This document shows, piece by piece, positions 41,050 to 49,135 of a stretch of 64,000 nucleotides of DNA. Within the stretch, counting starts at the first letter, position 1; every line of letters begins with the position of its first letter. The DNA is from Nocardia carnea (GTDB lineage Bacteria; Actinomycetota; Actinomycetes; Mycobacteriales; Mycobacteriaceae): contig NZ_JARWOV010000220.1 of the NCBI RefSeq assembly GCF_029868855.1, forward strand, positions 1 to 64,000, in the 5' to 3' direction. The translations under genes were made by a program, and so were the position numbers. The notes under the pieces were generated by a model, which was not told where the DNA came from, did no database searches, and worked only from the letters and a program-made list of their open reading frames with translations.

Positions 41050-41898
41050 TCAGTCGGTCCGGGGTATCCGCCCGTCGATATCGGTGAAACCGTAGTCCTC
41101 GGCCAGATCGGCGACTTTCCAGGCCTTACCCGCCCGTTTCCCGCGGTCGGGGTCGGCGGCCAGCGCCACCACCGCGCGGCCCGCGAATCGGGGCGTTTCG
41201 GCCTCGTCCAGGTCGAAGCTGCCCTCACCGGGCAGGGTGACCACCCGTTTACCTTTGTCGTCGGCGGGCACGAGTTGCAGTAGTTCGGTGGCCACCAGGC
41301 CCGGCCAGATCGAGACGGCGGTGACCTCGGTGCCGGCGAGATCCCGGGCGAAATCGGCGGTCATGCGGTCCAGTGCCGTTTTGGCGACCCCGTAGACGGC
41401 GTTGTGCATGGGGCGCTGTGCGCCCGGTGAGGACACGTTGACGATGAGACCGCCCGTTTTCAGCAGCAGCGGAGCCGCGTACACGGCAGCGACATAGTGG
41501 GAACGCACCCCGATCCGGAAGGTCTCGTCCCAGGCTTTCGGGGGGACATCCCAGAACTTGCGGCCCAGCCATCGGGCTGCGGCGGGGGAGTTGTAGACAT
41601 TGTTGACCAGGACGTCGAGCCGGTCGTGTTCGGTGCCGATCCGCTCGAAGAGCGCGGCGGTCGCCTCGTCGTCGCCGTGATCACAGACGACGGGGATGCC
41701 GGTACCGCCCAGCTCGTCGATCTGCGCTGCCGTTTCGTGCACCGTGCCCGGGAGTTTGCCTGGCTGCTGGGATCGCCCGGTGACATACACGGTCGCACCG
41801 GCCGCGCCCAGCTCCAGCGCGATACCTTTGCCGATCCCGCGACTCGCTCCGGTGACCACGGCGATCCGGTTCTTCAGGGGGTGTGGTGTTCCGCTCAC
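41050..41898 (-). CDS. Short-chain dehydrogenase/reductase
   Basis: A 282-residue classical SDR. The cofactor loop is VVTGASRGIGKGIALEL, NNVYNSP replaces NNAG, and the catalytic Ser is in VNVSSPGAQRP followed by Tyr-x-x-x-Lys in VYGVAKTAL. TGRS after the first strand-helix unit suggests NADP(H). The C-terminus resembles the DHRS1 group. It is divergent from an alpha/beta hydrolase across a KstR-like palindrome, so a role in sterol or lipid catabolism is possible but unproven. Confidence 0.88.
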   Translation of the reverse strand: MSGTPHPLKNRIAVVTGASRGIGKGIALELGAAGATVYVTGRSQQPGKLPGTVHETAAQIDELGGTGIPVVCDHGDDEATAALFERIGTEHDRLDVLVNNVYNSPAAARWLGRKFWDVPPKAWDETFRIGVRSHYVAAVYAAPLLLKTGGLIVNVSSPGAQRPMHNAVYGVAKTALDRMTADFARDLAGTEVTAVSIWPGLVATELLQLVPADDKGKRVVTLPGEGSFDLDEAETPRFAGRAVVALAADPDRGKRAGKAWKVADLAEDYGFTDIDGRIPRTD

Positions 41899-41922
41899 AG
41901 TCCCGGGACGTTACCGTGAAAC

Positions 41923-41936
41923 TGTAACGCGTTCTA
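41923..41936. promoter_or_regulatory. KstR-like operator TnnAACnnGTTnnA
   Basis: TGTAACGCGTTCTA matches the published KstR consensus at every fixed position. It lies between divergent SDR and hydrolase genes, and its end overlaps a TAGTAT hexamer (41935-41940), the best -10 for the hydrolase. KstR is the TetR-family repressor of cholesterol catabolism in Mycobacterium/Rhodococcus. A chance match is possible, since the motif fixes only eight bases. Confidence 0.55.
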
Positions 41937-41952
41937 GTATTCGGGAGGTTCC

Positions 41953-42918
41953 GTGGCGCCGATACACCGGTTCATCGATACCGGGGGTGTGCGGATGCAC
42001 ATCGCCGAACAGGGGCAGGGCGATCCGGTGATCTTCTGCCACGGGTTCCCGCACACCGGGTACGTCTGGCACCGGCAGCTCGCTGCCCTGTCGGTGGCCG
42101 GTTACCGGGCGATCGCTCCCGACCTGCGTGGCGCCGGGCACACCGACGCCCCCGCAGCCGTCGACGAATACACCAACCAGGCAGTGATCGGCGATCTGCT
42201 CGCGCTGCTCGACGATATCGGTGCCGAGCGGGCGGTGTTCGCGGGTGTGGACTTCGGTGCCGCCGTGCTGTGGGAACTCGGGATGCGGGCACCGGAACGG
42301 GTGCGCGGCCTGATCGTGCTGAACAACCCGTTCGCGCCGCGCTCGCCGAAACCGCCCGGGTATTACTGGGCGAAAATGGCCGAACGGCACTTCCTGCACC
42401 TGCAGTACTTCCAGGAACCCGGCGTCGCAGATGCCCATCTCGCCGAACAGTCGCGCGAATTCCTGTCCCGGGTGTACTACGCGCTCAGCGGCGATTACCA
42501 CTACCTCGACGTCTGGCAGAACCCGCCGGGAATGCGCTATATCGACGCGCTTCCGCAGGCCCCGGAATTACCGTGGCCGTGGCTTTCCGAAGCGGAATTC
42601 GACATCCTTGCCACGGAGTTCGAACGCACGGGTTTCACCGGCGGACTGAATTGGTACCGCGCTATCGATCGTAACTGGGAGCTGACGGCCGAATACGCAC
42701 AGGCAGCTCCCACCGCGCCCGTGTTTTTCGTATACGGGGAGAACGACCCGGATATGGAAGGTTTCAGCGGCCGCGACCCGCTCGCGACCATGCGCGCGTC
42801 CCTACCGGACCTGCGCGCGGTCCGCCGAGTACCCGGCGCCGGTCATCTGGTCCAGTTGGAAGCCACCGATGCGGTGAACACGTTCCTGCTCGACAGCCTG
42901 CGCGATCTCTCGTCCTGA
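41953..42918 (+). CDS. Alpha/beta hydrolase, epoxide-hydrolase-like
   Basis: A 321-residue cytoplasmic enzyme. The oxyanion segment is IFCHGFPHTGYVWHRQL and the nucleophile elbow AGVDFGAAVLWEL has Asp, as in epoxide hydrolases and dehalogenases. The cap carries several Tyr (YYWAKMAERHF, VYYALSGDYHY) suitable for epoxide opening. The acid/base region is YGENDPDM and the catalytic His is in GAGHLVQLE. GTG at 41953 follows GGGAGG. It is divergent from the SDR gene across the KstR-like site. Confidence 0.87.
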   Translation: MAPIHRFIDTGGVRMHIAEQGQGDPVIFCHGFPHTGYVWHRQLAALSVAGYRAIAPDLRGAGHTDAPAAVDEYTNQAVIGDLLALLDDIGAERAVFAGVDFGAAVLWELGMRAPERVRGLIVLNNPFAPRSPKPPGYYWAKMAERHFLHLQYFQEPGVADAHLAEQSREFLSRVYYALSGDYHYLDVWQNPPGMRYIDALPQAPELPWPWLSEAEFDILATEFERTGFTGGLNWYRAIDRNWELTAEYAQAAPTAPVFFVYGENDPDMEGFSGRDPLATMRASLPDLRAVRRVPGAGHLVQLEATDAVNTFLLDSLRDLSS

Positions 42919-43006
42919 GGTTTCGTTCGCGGTCCCGACGGACGCGGGGCGACGCGGAACCACGGCCGGTGGGAAACCGCTTGTCCGCGGGCTGCCCGGT
43001 CGTACG

Positions 43007-43012
43007 TAACCT
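43007..43012 (+). promoter_or_regulatory. Leaderless -10 TAACCT for HAD gene
   Basis: TAACCT, 7 nt, then ATG. Identical hexamer and spacing to uvrC. Confidence 0.55.
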
Positions 43013-43019
43013 GGCCGCT

Positions 43020-43688
43020 ATGACTGTCCGCGGTGTACTGTTCGACTTCTCCGGTACTCTCTTCCGATTCGAGCCCGAACTGGACGGGCTCGTCGGACCC
43101 GACGGAGCGGCCCTCGTAGGCGAAGCCCAGGCCGAGGTGGTGCGGCGGATGACGGCACCGGTCGGACAGCCGGGCGGCCTCCCGGAGCGGTTGCGTGACG
43201 CATGGGGACGGCGGGATCTGGATCCGCCGCTGCACCGCGAACTGTATCTGGCGGTGCTACGCGGTTCCGGAGTCGGTAATCCGGAATATCTGTACGAACA
43301 ACTGCTGTCGGCCGAGGCCTGGCGGCCGTTCCCGGATACGGACGCCGCCCTGACCGCGGTGGCGGCGGCCGGGATGCCGATCGCCGTGGTCAGCAATATC
43401 GCCTGGGATATCCGGCCGGTGTTCAAACGGGCCGGGGTGGCCGAGCAGGTGACCGAATTCGTCCTGTCGTATGCCGAGGGTGCGGTGAAACCCGACCCGC
43501 GGCTCTTCGAAATCGCCTGTCACCGTATCGGGATCGCGCCCGGCCAGATGCTGATGATCGGTGACAGCCACGAGGCGGACGGCGCTGCCGCCGAATTGGG
43601 CTGTGCGGTAGCCCTGGTGGAAGCCGGTCCCGTCGACCAGCGGCCGTGCGCACTGCTGGATGCGCTCGCCGGATACGGGATCCGCTGA
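43020..43688 (+). CDS. HAD-superfamily hydrolase
   Basis: A 222-residue haloacid-dehalogenase-like phosphatase. Motif I is VLFDFSGTLF, where the second Asp is replaced by Ser (DxSGT), motif II is AVVSNIAWD, motif III Lys lies in AVKPDPRLFE, and motif IV is MLMIGDSHEADG. A helical cap lies between motifs I and II. The Ser for Asp in motif I is found in some HAD members and makes the acid/base residue uncertain. Substrate unknown. Confidence 0.87.
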   Translation: MTVRGVLFDFSGTLFRFEPELDGLVGPDGAALVGEAQAEVVRRMTAPVGQPGGLPERLRDAWGRRDLDPPLHRELYLAVLRGSGVGNPEYLYEQLLSAEAWRPFPDTDAALTAVAAAGMPIAVVSNIAWDIRPVFKRAGVAEQVTEFVLSYAEGAVKPDPRLFEIACHRIGIAPGQMLMIGDSHEADGAAAELGCAVALVEAGPVDQRPCALLDALAGYGIR

Positions 43689-43737
43689 CGCAGCCCTCTC
43701 TCGAAGCCTCCGCGAAGCGGCGGGCGTGGGCTCGCGC

Positions 43738-44559
43738 TCAGGCGGACAGTATGGCCGTCGCCGCGAGGGTGGTGTACGGCATGGTGAAACCTCCGCCGAT
43801 CTCGTCGATGGCAGTGCCGACCCTGTCGAGGACGACCGCCAGCTGATCCGGTGCGAGCCGGGTGAGCAGGCCGGTGGTGGGGAGATGGTCGAGCCATTGG
43901 TCCCGGGTGTAGGACTGCTCCCAGTCGAAACGCCACTGCTCCGGTTCGTCGAATCCGCCTGCCCGGCGGATACCGTCGGCCGCCGCGGCGAACATCTCCC
44001 GATAGGTTTCGAGCGCGGATTTCGCCTGGGTGGCCGCAGTGGTGAAAGGCGAATCGGACGCGACCTCGGCGTAGGCCGCCGCGAGTGCCCGGGTGAGTTC
44101 GGCGGGGGCGTCGAAAGCATGTCCGAATACGGCTATCCGGCCACCCGGACGCAGCACCTGCGCAGCTTTTGCAGGTCCGGCGACCGGGTCGACCCAATGC
44201 CACGCCTGGCCGGCGACAACCGCGTCGAAGGTGCGACCGTCCGGGTCCCAGGCTTCGAACGTGCTGGTTTCGACCTCGACGCCGGTGCCGCGGGCGAAAT
44301 CGGCCATCCGGTTGTCCGGGTCGATGCCGAGCACCGTGCACCCGGCCTCCTGGAATTGCCGGGCTTCGATACCGGTGCCGCAACCGATATCGAGCACATG
44401 ACGGCCGGGGCTCGTGGCGATGATCCGGGTGATGAGGGCGTCGGGGTAGCGGGGGCGGGCCCGGTCGTAGCGTTGTGGATCGATACCGAACGATTCGGCG
44501 ACCTCGCGGTGCCGATGCGGTTCCGGAGCTGAAGACGGGTGCCGCGGTAGAGTGGGCAT
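43738..44559 (-). CDS. Class I SAM-dependent methyltransferase
   Basis: A 273-residue methyltransferase. Motif I is HVLDIGCGTGIEARQF, with VLGIDPDNRMADFAR as the acidic ribose-binding strand, FDAVVAGQAWHWVDP as motif II, and VLRPGGRIAVFGHA. The AGQAWHW variant is typical of the Methyltransf_11 group related to UbiE/trans-aconitate enzymes. Its ATG lies inside operator 1 of the divergent tetR, with TAATGT 6 nt upstream, so the promoter is leaderless and probably TetR-controlled. Confidence 0.88.
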   Translation of the reverse strand: MPTLPRHPSSAPEPHRHREVAESFGIDPQRYDRARPRYPDALITRIIATSPGRHVLDIGCGTGIEARQFQEAGCTVLGIDPDNRMADFARGTGVEVETSTFEAWDPDGRTFDAVVAGQAWHWVDPVAGPAKAAQVLRPGGRIAVFGHAFDAPAELTRALAAAYAEVASDSPFTTAATQAKSALETYREMFAAAADGIRRAGGFDEPEQWRFDWEQSYTRDQWLDHLPTTGLLTRLAPDQLAVVLDRVGTAIDEIGGGFTMPYTTLAATAILSA

Positions 44560-44588
44560 GCGCCCACATTAGTGGGCGTGTGCCCACT
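44551..44588. promoter_or_regulatory. Twin TetR-type operators AGTGGGC-N4-GCCCACT
   Basis: Operator 2 (44571-44588) is a perfect 7-bp inverted repeat with 4-nt spacer. Operator 1 (44551-44568) is the same with one mismatch. Their centres are 20 bp apart, about two helical turns. Together they cover the methyltransferase -10 and start codon and lie 42 nt before tetR. This is the layout of an autoregulatory, divergent TetR control region. Confidence 0.8.
44566..44571 (-). promoter_or_regulatory. Leaderless -10 TAATGT for methyltransferase
   Basis: TAATGT, 6 nt, then ATG on the minus strand, located between the two operator halves. Confidence 0.5.
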
Positions 44589-44630
44589 AGGCAATCGGGT
44601 GGGCCGGAAACAGGTGGAGGGACGGACTCG

Positions 44631-45230
44631 GTGCCGACCGGTGTGCATATCCGAGACGCGCGTCAGCAGTTGTTCGACGCGGCCGAACGTATCCTGCTGC
44701 GGGACGGGGCGAGCGCGCTGACCAGCCGCGCCGTCACCGCCGAAGCCGGAGTGGCCAAAGGAGTGCTGCACCGGTATTTCGCCGACTTCGACGGGTTTCT
44801 CACCGAACTCGTCGGGGACCGGCTCGACCGGCTCGCGGACCAGGCCGCGACCCTGCGTGGTTCCGCAGGCACCGCGACCGTCACGGGCAATCTCACCGAG
44901 GCCCTGGTCGAACTGTTCGACCCGGTCGCCGTGGCGATCGTCGCGCTGGTCGTCGCGCGCGACGAGCTGCGCGCGCGGCTGCGCCAGGGCCGACCCCTAC
45001 CCGGCCTGCCCGTCCTGACGGAGGCCGGCACCATGATCGCCGCCTACCTGGCCGACGAATGCGCGCTGGGTCGAATCGCAGCCGACGCGGATACCGACTC
45101 GCTGGCGTTGTCGCTGATCGGCGCCGGACATCTGCTGTTCGCGGGCGCACCGGCACGTCCCGATACCGCGGCGGTCGGCCGGGTTGTGGAGACGATCATG
45201 GCCGATGTCGTCCAGCGGCGGCTGCTGTGA
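44631..45230 (+). CDS. TetR-family transcriptional regulator
   Basis: A 199-residue repressor. The helix-turn-helix is LFDAAERILLRDGASALTSR, AVTAEAGVAKGVLHRYFADF and D-G-F. The C-terminal ligand/dimer domain is Ala/Leu-rich with no obvious family signature. The GTG start follows GGAGG at about 10 nt. It is divergent from the methyltransferase across twin operators, its most likely targets. The inducer is unknown. Confidence 0.9.
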   Translation: MPTGVHIRDARQQLFDAAERILLRDGASALTSRAVTAEAGVAKGVLHRYFADFDGFLTELVGDRLDRLADQAATLRGSAGTATVTGNLTEALVELFDPVAVAIVALVVARDELRARLRQGRPLPGLPVLTEAGTMIAAYLADECALGRIAADADTDSLALSLIGAGHLLFAGAPARPDTAAVGRVVETIMADVVQRRLL

Positions 45231-45388
45231 GGTAGAACCGATGCCCGGCAAGCGCCTCTCGGCGAGTGGTCGCTCGTAGCGACAAAGGGTGCGGCCCGGG
45301 GCTGCTCGGGCATCGGCGCACGGTCCAACGGTTTCGCTGTGGATGCTGTTCCGGTCGGTGCAGTCCGTCACACCACCCGCGGTGCCAG

Positions 45389-45715
45389 GTCACCCGGCCG
45401 GAGGCCATGGCCGGACATCTCGAATACGCCGTCGAACTGGTGGGCATCGACCACGTGGGCGTGAGCACCGACCATTCGTTCGACGGCGCGGATTTCCTGG
45501 CCGAAGTGACGGCGAACCCGGATCTGTTCGACGAGTCGTATACGCGCTGGGGGCCGATCCGATGGATGCCCCCGGAAACGTCCGCCACCCTGGGTAGCCA
45601 TCTCCGCACCAGAGGCTGGTCCGACAGCGAAATCAGCGCGGTGCTCGGGCGGAATTTCGAGCGGGTCGCCCGAGCGACCTGGCGGGTCCGGCATCGGGCC
45701 ATCGCCGATGGGTAG
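45389..45715 (+). pseudogene. Remnant of membrane dipeptidase (peptidase M19), C-terminal part
   Basis: About 105 residues match the C-terminal third of M19 dipeptidases: MAGHLEYAVELVGIDHVGVS, TDHSFDGADFL, FDESYTRWGPIRWMPPET, and GWSDSEISAVLGRNFERVAR near the end. The metal-binding N-terminal two thirds are absent; upstream sequence (45231-45388) shows no M19 similarity in any frame. The ATG at 45407 could still open a 102-residue product, but it would lack the active site. I infer gene decay. Confidence 0.7.
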
Positions 45716-45769
45716 CCGCAGGCACGGCGCGGCCTGGGCCTCCGGCCCTGGGCGTGCGACGATTCGGGC

Positions 45770-46717
45770 ATGACCGATTTCGCGACGCCGCAGGAGCTTG
45801 CCCGCCGGACATCCGCCGCTGTCGACGCGGCGGTCGGCGCTGCCCGCGCACGGGGGGTCGCGGGGACGGATGCCGCTGTGCTGGACGATATGTTCTCGGT
45901 GGTGGTGCATCTCGCGCCTTCGCCCCTGGTGGCGCGAGTGCCCACGGTGCTGGCGCCGGCCCAGCGCGTATCGCTGCGGAGTCGTCAGCAGGCGGAGCTG
46001 GATGTGACGACGTGGCTTGCGGGGCAGGGAGTCCCGGTGATCGCGCCGAGTCCGGCCGTGCCACGGGAACCTGTCCGGCGCGACGGTTTCTCGATGACGT
46101 TCTGGCAGTACATGGAAGAAGACCGGGGCGCGGCGCCCGACTATGCGGCGAACTGCGATCTTGTCGCGGATCTGCACGCCGCGCTCCGGGCGTATCCGGG
46201 AACACTGCCGTTCCTGTCCGCGGCCGAACCGGATTTCGTCACCGAAAGCCTCACGGTACTCGGCGAATACCCGGAGCTACTCGACGCCGCCGATCTGGAC
46301 CGGGCCCGCCGCGAGTGGCGCGTTCTCGCCCCACTGGTCGGCTCGCGGCAGGGTTTCGAGGCCGCGTTCCCCGGAATCGATCTGCAGCCTGTACACGGTG
46401 ACTCCCCACCGGCCAACGTTTTCGCCGGAGTGAACGGGAACCTGTTCGCCGACTTCGAACTCGTTACGTTCGGCCCCGTCGAATGGGACCTGGCGGGTCT
46501 CGGCCCGGAGTGGGAGGCCGCTTACGACCGCGGTGCGCGGCGCAACGGCCTCCGCCCGCTGGACGACGGTGTTCTACGTTTCGTGAACGCGGTCGGCATG
46601 CTGCGGGTCGTCGCCTGCCTGACCCTCGTACCGCAACAGCCTGTCCTGCACGAGTACTTGACTCCCGCGCTCGCACAATGGCGTGAGCTGCCGTTCGCCG
46701 GCGGAATGGCCGGGTGA
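45770..46717 (+). CDS. APH-like phosphotransferase
   Basis: A 315-residue kinase-fold protein. The catalytic loop is LQPVHGDSPPANVFAG (His-Gly-Asp ... Asn, near residue 209), followed by the metal-binding LFADFELVTFGPVEWDLAGL. The N-terminal lobe binds ATP (VVVHLAPSPLVARVPTVL). Such proteins phosphorylate aminoglycosides, macrolides, homoserine or other small molecules; the substrate cannot be named. It lies just after the dipeptidase remnant and is convergent with the E1 gene. Confidence 0.85.
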   Translation: MTDFATPQELARRTSAAVDAAVGAARARGVAGTDAAVLDDMFSVVVHLAPSPLVARVPTVLAPAQRVSLRSRQQAELDVTTWLAGQGVPVIAPSPAVPREPVRRDGFSMTFWQYMEEDRGAAPDYAANCDLVADLHAALRAYPGTLPFLSAAEPDFVTESLTVLGEYPELLDAADLDRARREWRVLAPLVGSRQGFEAAFPGIDLQPVHGDSPPANVFAGVNGNLFADFELVTFGPVEWDLAGLGPEWEAAYDRGARRNGLRPLDDGVLRFVNAVGMLRVVACLTLVPQQPVLHEYLTPALAQWRELPFAGGMAG

Positions 46718-46721
46718 CCCG

Positions 46722-48923
46722 TCACCGTCCGGGCCCGGCCCCGGTGAGCAGCCGGTAGGCGGCCGCTTCGATATCGGCTTCGCTCAGTAGTACCGAGGCC
46801 GCGGCCGGTCCGAGGGGGACGAAACTGTCCGCACTGGTCACCCGGGCCAGAGAACCGGTGAAGCGGGCGTCCACCAGGGCCGCGCACACCGATTCGGCGA
46901 CCCCGCCGCTGCGCCGGGTTTCGTCGGCGACCAGCACCCGGCCCGTGGCTTCGGCGTGATAGATCAGATCGTCGAGTGGTAACGGGGACAGCCAGCGGAG
47001 ATCGAGGACGCGGGTGGTGGTCCCGCGCTGTTCCAGGCGCCGGGCGACCCGCAGGCTCATGGGTACGGAGTTGGCGAAGGCGACGATCGTCAGATCGGTG
47101 CCCGCGCCGTACACGCGGGGCCGCCCGATCGGGACATGGGTATCGGTGCGTGCGGTCGCCCACTGCCCGTCACCGGGTTCGTACAGGTCCCGGGTGTGAT
47201 AGAGCGCGATGGGTTCGAGCAGGACGCAGACCCGGCCGTCCACGCGGGCCGCCGAGACGCAGGTGCGGAGGACGGCCGCCGCGTCGTCGGGGCGCGACGG
47301 GGAAGCCACCACGATCCCGGGGATATCGCGTAGCGCGGCCACGGAATTGTCGTTGTGGAAATGTCCGCCGAAACCTCGCTGATAGGCATAGCCGGCGATC
47401 CGTACGACCATCGGATTGCGGTAGCGGCCCGCCGAGAAGAACGACAGGGTGGCCGCCTCACCTCGTAACTGGTCCAGGGCATTGTGCACGTAGGCCAGGT
47501 ACTGGATTTCCGGAATCGGGACGAAGCCCGCGAGACCGGCGCCGAGCGCGGTACCGAGAATGCTCTGCTCGTCGAGCAGGGTGTCGAATACCCGGCGCGC
47601 GCCGAATCGCCTACGAAGTCCTTTGGTGACTCCGTAGACACCGCCTTTGCGGCCGATGTCCTCGCCGAAGACGAGGACATCGGTATCGCGGGCGAGTAAT
47701 TCGGCGAGGGTCTCGTTGAGTGCCTGCGCCAGCGTCACCGGGTTCGCCGGCGGTGCCCCCGCGCTGTCGGGTCCGGGGACGGGCGGACCGGAACGCAGGA
47801 CGTCGGCGCGCACCGAGTCCGGCCGGGCCGGAGCCAATGGCGCGATCACCCGAGCCGCCGAGCCGAGCTTCGGTTCCCCGCACACGTCGTCGGCCGTGGC
47901 GGCCACCTGACCGGCCAGCCGGTCGTAGTGGTCGAGGATCTCCCGCGGAGTGCGTATTCCCGCGGTGACCAGCAGGCGAGCGGTGGCGGTGACCGGGTCG
48001 CGGGCCAGATCGGCGGCGATCGCGGCGTTGTCGCGATAGGCGGATTCCACATCGGACCCGGCATGGCCGAACAATCGCACCGTGCGCAACCGCAGAAACG
48101 CCGGCTGCCGGTGCGCCCGCACCCACGCCACGGCGGTGGACGCGGTGGTGACCGCGTCGAGGAGATCGCACCCGTCGGCGCTGAAATAGCGCAGACCCGG
48201 CCGGTGACCGTAGGCCTGTTCGATCCATTCCGGGGGTGTCGGAACGCTGATCCCGATCCCGTTGTCCTCGCAGACGAACAGCACCGGCATCGGTACACCG
48301 AGATCGGCCGTATGCACTGCGGTGTTGATCGCACCGGTGGCGGTGGAATGGTTGGCGGACGCGTCGCCGAACCCGCACAGCACCACCGCATCCGGTGGCC
48401 AAGGGCAATCGATGCCCACCCGGGCGGCACGGTCGATCGCGAACGCGAGCCCCACCGCACGCGGTAGCTGAGAAGCAACGGTGGAGGTCTGCGGAATGAT
48501 ATGGGCCGCCGCGCTGCCGAACACTTTGTGCCGGCCCCCGGAGATCGGATCAGCGGCGGCGGCGACCACCCCGAGCAGCAGATCCCGCACCGGGTCCACA
48601 CCGCCTGCCCGGCGCACCCGTTCGACGAACAGTGCACCGGAACGATAGTGCGGCAAGACCGGGTCGGTGACGCGGCTCGCGGCGGCCAAGGCCACATTGC
48701 CCTCGTGACCCGACGATCCGATGCTGTAGAACCCCTGGCCGCTCGCTCCGAGGCGCCGGGCCGCCAGATCGGCCTGCCTGCTGAGCACCTGCGCGGTGAA
48801 CAATTCGAGGCAGTTCACCCCGGTGAGCCGCGGCGCGAGTTCACGGTCAGGCGCTGTAGCCGCAGCCGGACTCAGCCCCGCGACCTCGGCACGGAACCGC
48901 TGTTCGGCCTCGTCGATATTCAC
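46722..48923 (-). CDS. Fused E1 alpha-beta 2-oxoacid dehydrogenase
   Basis: A 733-residue protein joining both halves of a thiamine-diphosphate E1. The alpha half has HYRSGALFVERV, and the ThDP/Mg motif GFGDASANHSTATGAINTA with EDNGIGISVPTP. The beta half begins near residue 385 with LAQALNETLAELLARDTDVL, then VFGEDIGRKGGVYGVTKGL, the glutamate region, and VLDLRWLSPLPLDDL. It resembles branched-chain 2-oxoacid E1. No E2 or E3 gene is adjacent, so its partners or substrate are unclear. GAGGG precedes the GTG start. Confidence 0.87.
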   Translation of the reverse strand: MNIDEAEQRFRAEVAGLSPAAATAPDRELAPRLTGVNCLELFTAQVLSRQADLAARRLGASGQGFYSIGSSGHEGNVALAAASRVTDPVLPHYRSGALFVERVRRAGGVDPVRDLLLGVVAAAADPISGGRHKVFGSAAAHIIPQTSTVASQLPRAVGLAFAIDRAARVGIDCPWPPDAVVLCGFGDASANHSTATGAINTAVHTADLGVPMPVLFVCEDNGIGISVPTPPEWIEQAYGHRPGLRYFSADGCDLLDAVTTASTAVAWVRAHRQPAFLRLRTVRLFGHAGSDVESAYRDNAAIAADLARDPVTATARLLVTAGIRTPREILDHYDRLAGQVAATADDVCGEPKLGSAARVIAPLAPARPDSVRADVLRSGPPVPGPDSAGAPPANPVTLAQALNETLAELLARDTDVLVFGEDIGRKGGVYGVTKGLRRRFGARRVFDTLLDEQSILGTALGAGLAGFVPIPEIQYLAYVHNALDQLRGEAATLSFFSAGRYRNPMVVRIAGYAYQRGFGGHFHNDNSVAALRDIPGIVVASPSRPDDAAAVLRTCVSAARVDGRVCVLLEPIALYHTRDLYEPGDGQWATARTDTHVPIGRPRVYGAGTDLTIVAFANSVPMSLRVARRLEQRGTTTRVLDLRWLSPLPLDDLIYHAEATGRVLVADETRRSGGVAESVCAALVDARFTGSLARVTSADSFVPLGPAAASVLLSEADIEAAAYRLLTGAGPGR

Positions 48924-48973
48924 CGCGCCCTCACCATGACGAGCCTAGGGCGAGTTTCGGAAGCCCGAGGTGT

Positions 48974-48987
48974 CTTGCCGCGGCAAG
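48974..48987. promoter_or_regulatory. 14-bp perfect palindrome CTTGCCGCGGCAAG upstream of E1 gene
   Basis: The palindrome lies about 50 nt before the E1 start and near the -35 position of a candidate TAGGCT promoter on the minus strand. This is a good place for a repressor or activator site. It could instead be a small hairpin. Confidence 0.45.
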
Positions 48988-49135
48988 TCGCGCCACGCCG
49001 GGATATCGGACTGCCGGTATGGCCTTTGCCGAACTGCAGAGCCCGCCACCGGCATCGCTACCAACCGAACCGCAGTTCCGTGGCGCGCGGCGCTGAGGCC
49101 TGCGGGGCGCGTCTACGCAACACCCGACGATCGGT

